This document shows positions 5,516 to 5,938 of a stretch of DNA of 5,938 nt, piece after piece. Source of the DNA: CBDULX01 sp048550535 (GTDB lineage: Bacteria; Pseudomonadota; Gammaproteobacteria; SZUA-229); assembly GCA_048550535.1 (NCBI GenBank), contig JBLYYN010000308.1:1-5938 (forward strand). Reading direction: 5' to 3'. The position numbers and the translations under genes are program-made. The notes below the pieces were generated by a model. The model was not told the origin of the DNA. It ran no database searches and was given only the letters and a program-made list of their open reading frames with translations. The stretch's first letter is position 1; each line of letters starts with the position of its first letter.

Positions 5516-5938
5516 TTATTCAGCCTGCTGTCTAATTTTTTCCTGCACCCTGGATTTAAATTCCAGCCCAAAAACCAGAATTAAACCCGCAAACAAACCC
5601 AGTATAAGTCCCAGCACAATGATCAGCTTGCCGCTAACACCGGAAGACTGCATAGAACGAATAGGCTCAAACACCAGTCGGGTTGGTTTCAAACTGTCCA
5701 GACGCGAGCGTGCATTGTCGACCACTGAAGCCTGGTTTTCCAGCGCCAGCTTTGAATCCAGTTTTAGCTTGTTGATTTTCTGCTCCAGGTCTTCAATCAG
5801 GCTGGCCTGCTGACGGCGCTGATTACTCAAATCCACATCCAGCTTGAGCAACTGATCCTTAACATTTTCAATACTTTTCTGTTCCAGCTCACGATTCAAC
5901 TGAATGCTATTTAACTGCTTGTTCAGTTCATCTCGTAA
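5516..5938 (-). CDS. Second Wzz-type chain-length regulator, C-terminal part (cut by window edge)
   Basis: The frame is open to base 5938 and ends with TAA at 5516-5518; about 140 C-terminal residues are visible. They comprise a charged coiled coil, a Pro-poor linker (LVFEPIRSMQSSGVSGK), one TM segment (KLIIVLGLILGLFAGLILVFGLEF) and a short basic tail ending RQQAE. Over the last 127 residues it aligns without gaps to the downstream 474-residue protein, with about 59 identities counted by hand (roughly 46%), so the two are paralogues. The TTG at 5899-5897 is internal and is not a start. The linker has lost most of the prolines seen in its partner. The 146-bp gap between the genes has no clear terminator, so read-through into the next gene is possible. 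A fusion to another domain upstream cannot be excluded. Confidence 0.85.
   Translation of the reverse strand, partial: LRDELNKQLNSIQLNRELEQKSIENVKDQLLKLDVDLSNQRRQQASLIEDLEQKINKLKLDSKLALENQASVVDNARSRLDSLKPTRLVFEPIRSMQSSGVSGKLIIVLGLILGLFAGLILVFGLEFKSRVQEKIRQQAE

Noticed and set aside
5516..5899. A small separate gene starting at the TTG at 5899
   Set aside because: The frame stays open to the window edge, and the upstream codons continue the same coiled coil, so it is the tail of a longer protein.

Overview
The window looks like a gammaproteobacterial chromosome segment of moderate GC. Every gene I can support lies on the minus strand. The order rlmE > ftsH > folP (read right to left) is the conserved gammaproteobacterial rRNA methyltransferase / membrane protease / folate block. 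The FtsH and RlmE proteins have the full set of family motifs in gammaproteobacterial form. I cannot name a genus. The repeat-rich spacers and the polysaccharide genes would suit a free-living, possibly marine, lineage, but that is inference.

Layout in coordinate order: (1) 1-285, the N-terminal part of folP, cut by the window edge. (2) 286-436, a spacer with a strong intrinsic terminator for ftsH and a 25-bp imperfect inverted repeat ending 9 nt before the folP start. (3) 437-2365, complete ftsH with a TTG start. (4) 2366-2721, a gene-free spacer with a candidate ftsH promoter, a degenerate 20-bp tandem array, a perfect 29-bp inverted repeat and a short direct repeat. (5) 2722-3342, complete rlmE. 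(6) 3343-3944, about 600 bp without a gene. It is dominated by a repeat-structured block (3392-3809) bounded by the same motif that forms the 29-bp hairpin, followed by a strong terminator. (7) 3945-5369, a complete Wzz-type polysaccharide chain-length regulator. (8) 5370-5515, its leader, with a possible CsgD/VpsT-type regulator box. (9) 5516-5938, the C-terminal part of a second, paralogous Wzz-type protein that runs off the window.

Two functional blocks meet here. The housekeeping block covers 23S rRNA 2'-O-methylation, membrane protein quality control and folate synthesis. The other is the downstream end of a surface or exopolysaccharide locus with tandem chain-length regulators. The junction between them is the repeat block at 3392-3809. 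I did not find a clearly new protein system. The most unusual material is the family of TGTCATYYCGAMC-type non-coding repeats, which occurs as a hairpin, as a decayed 20-bp tandem array and as the ends of a roughly 420-bp block.
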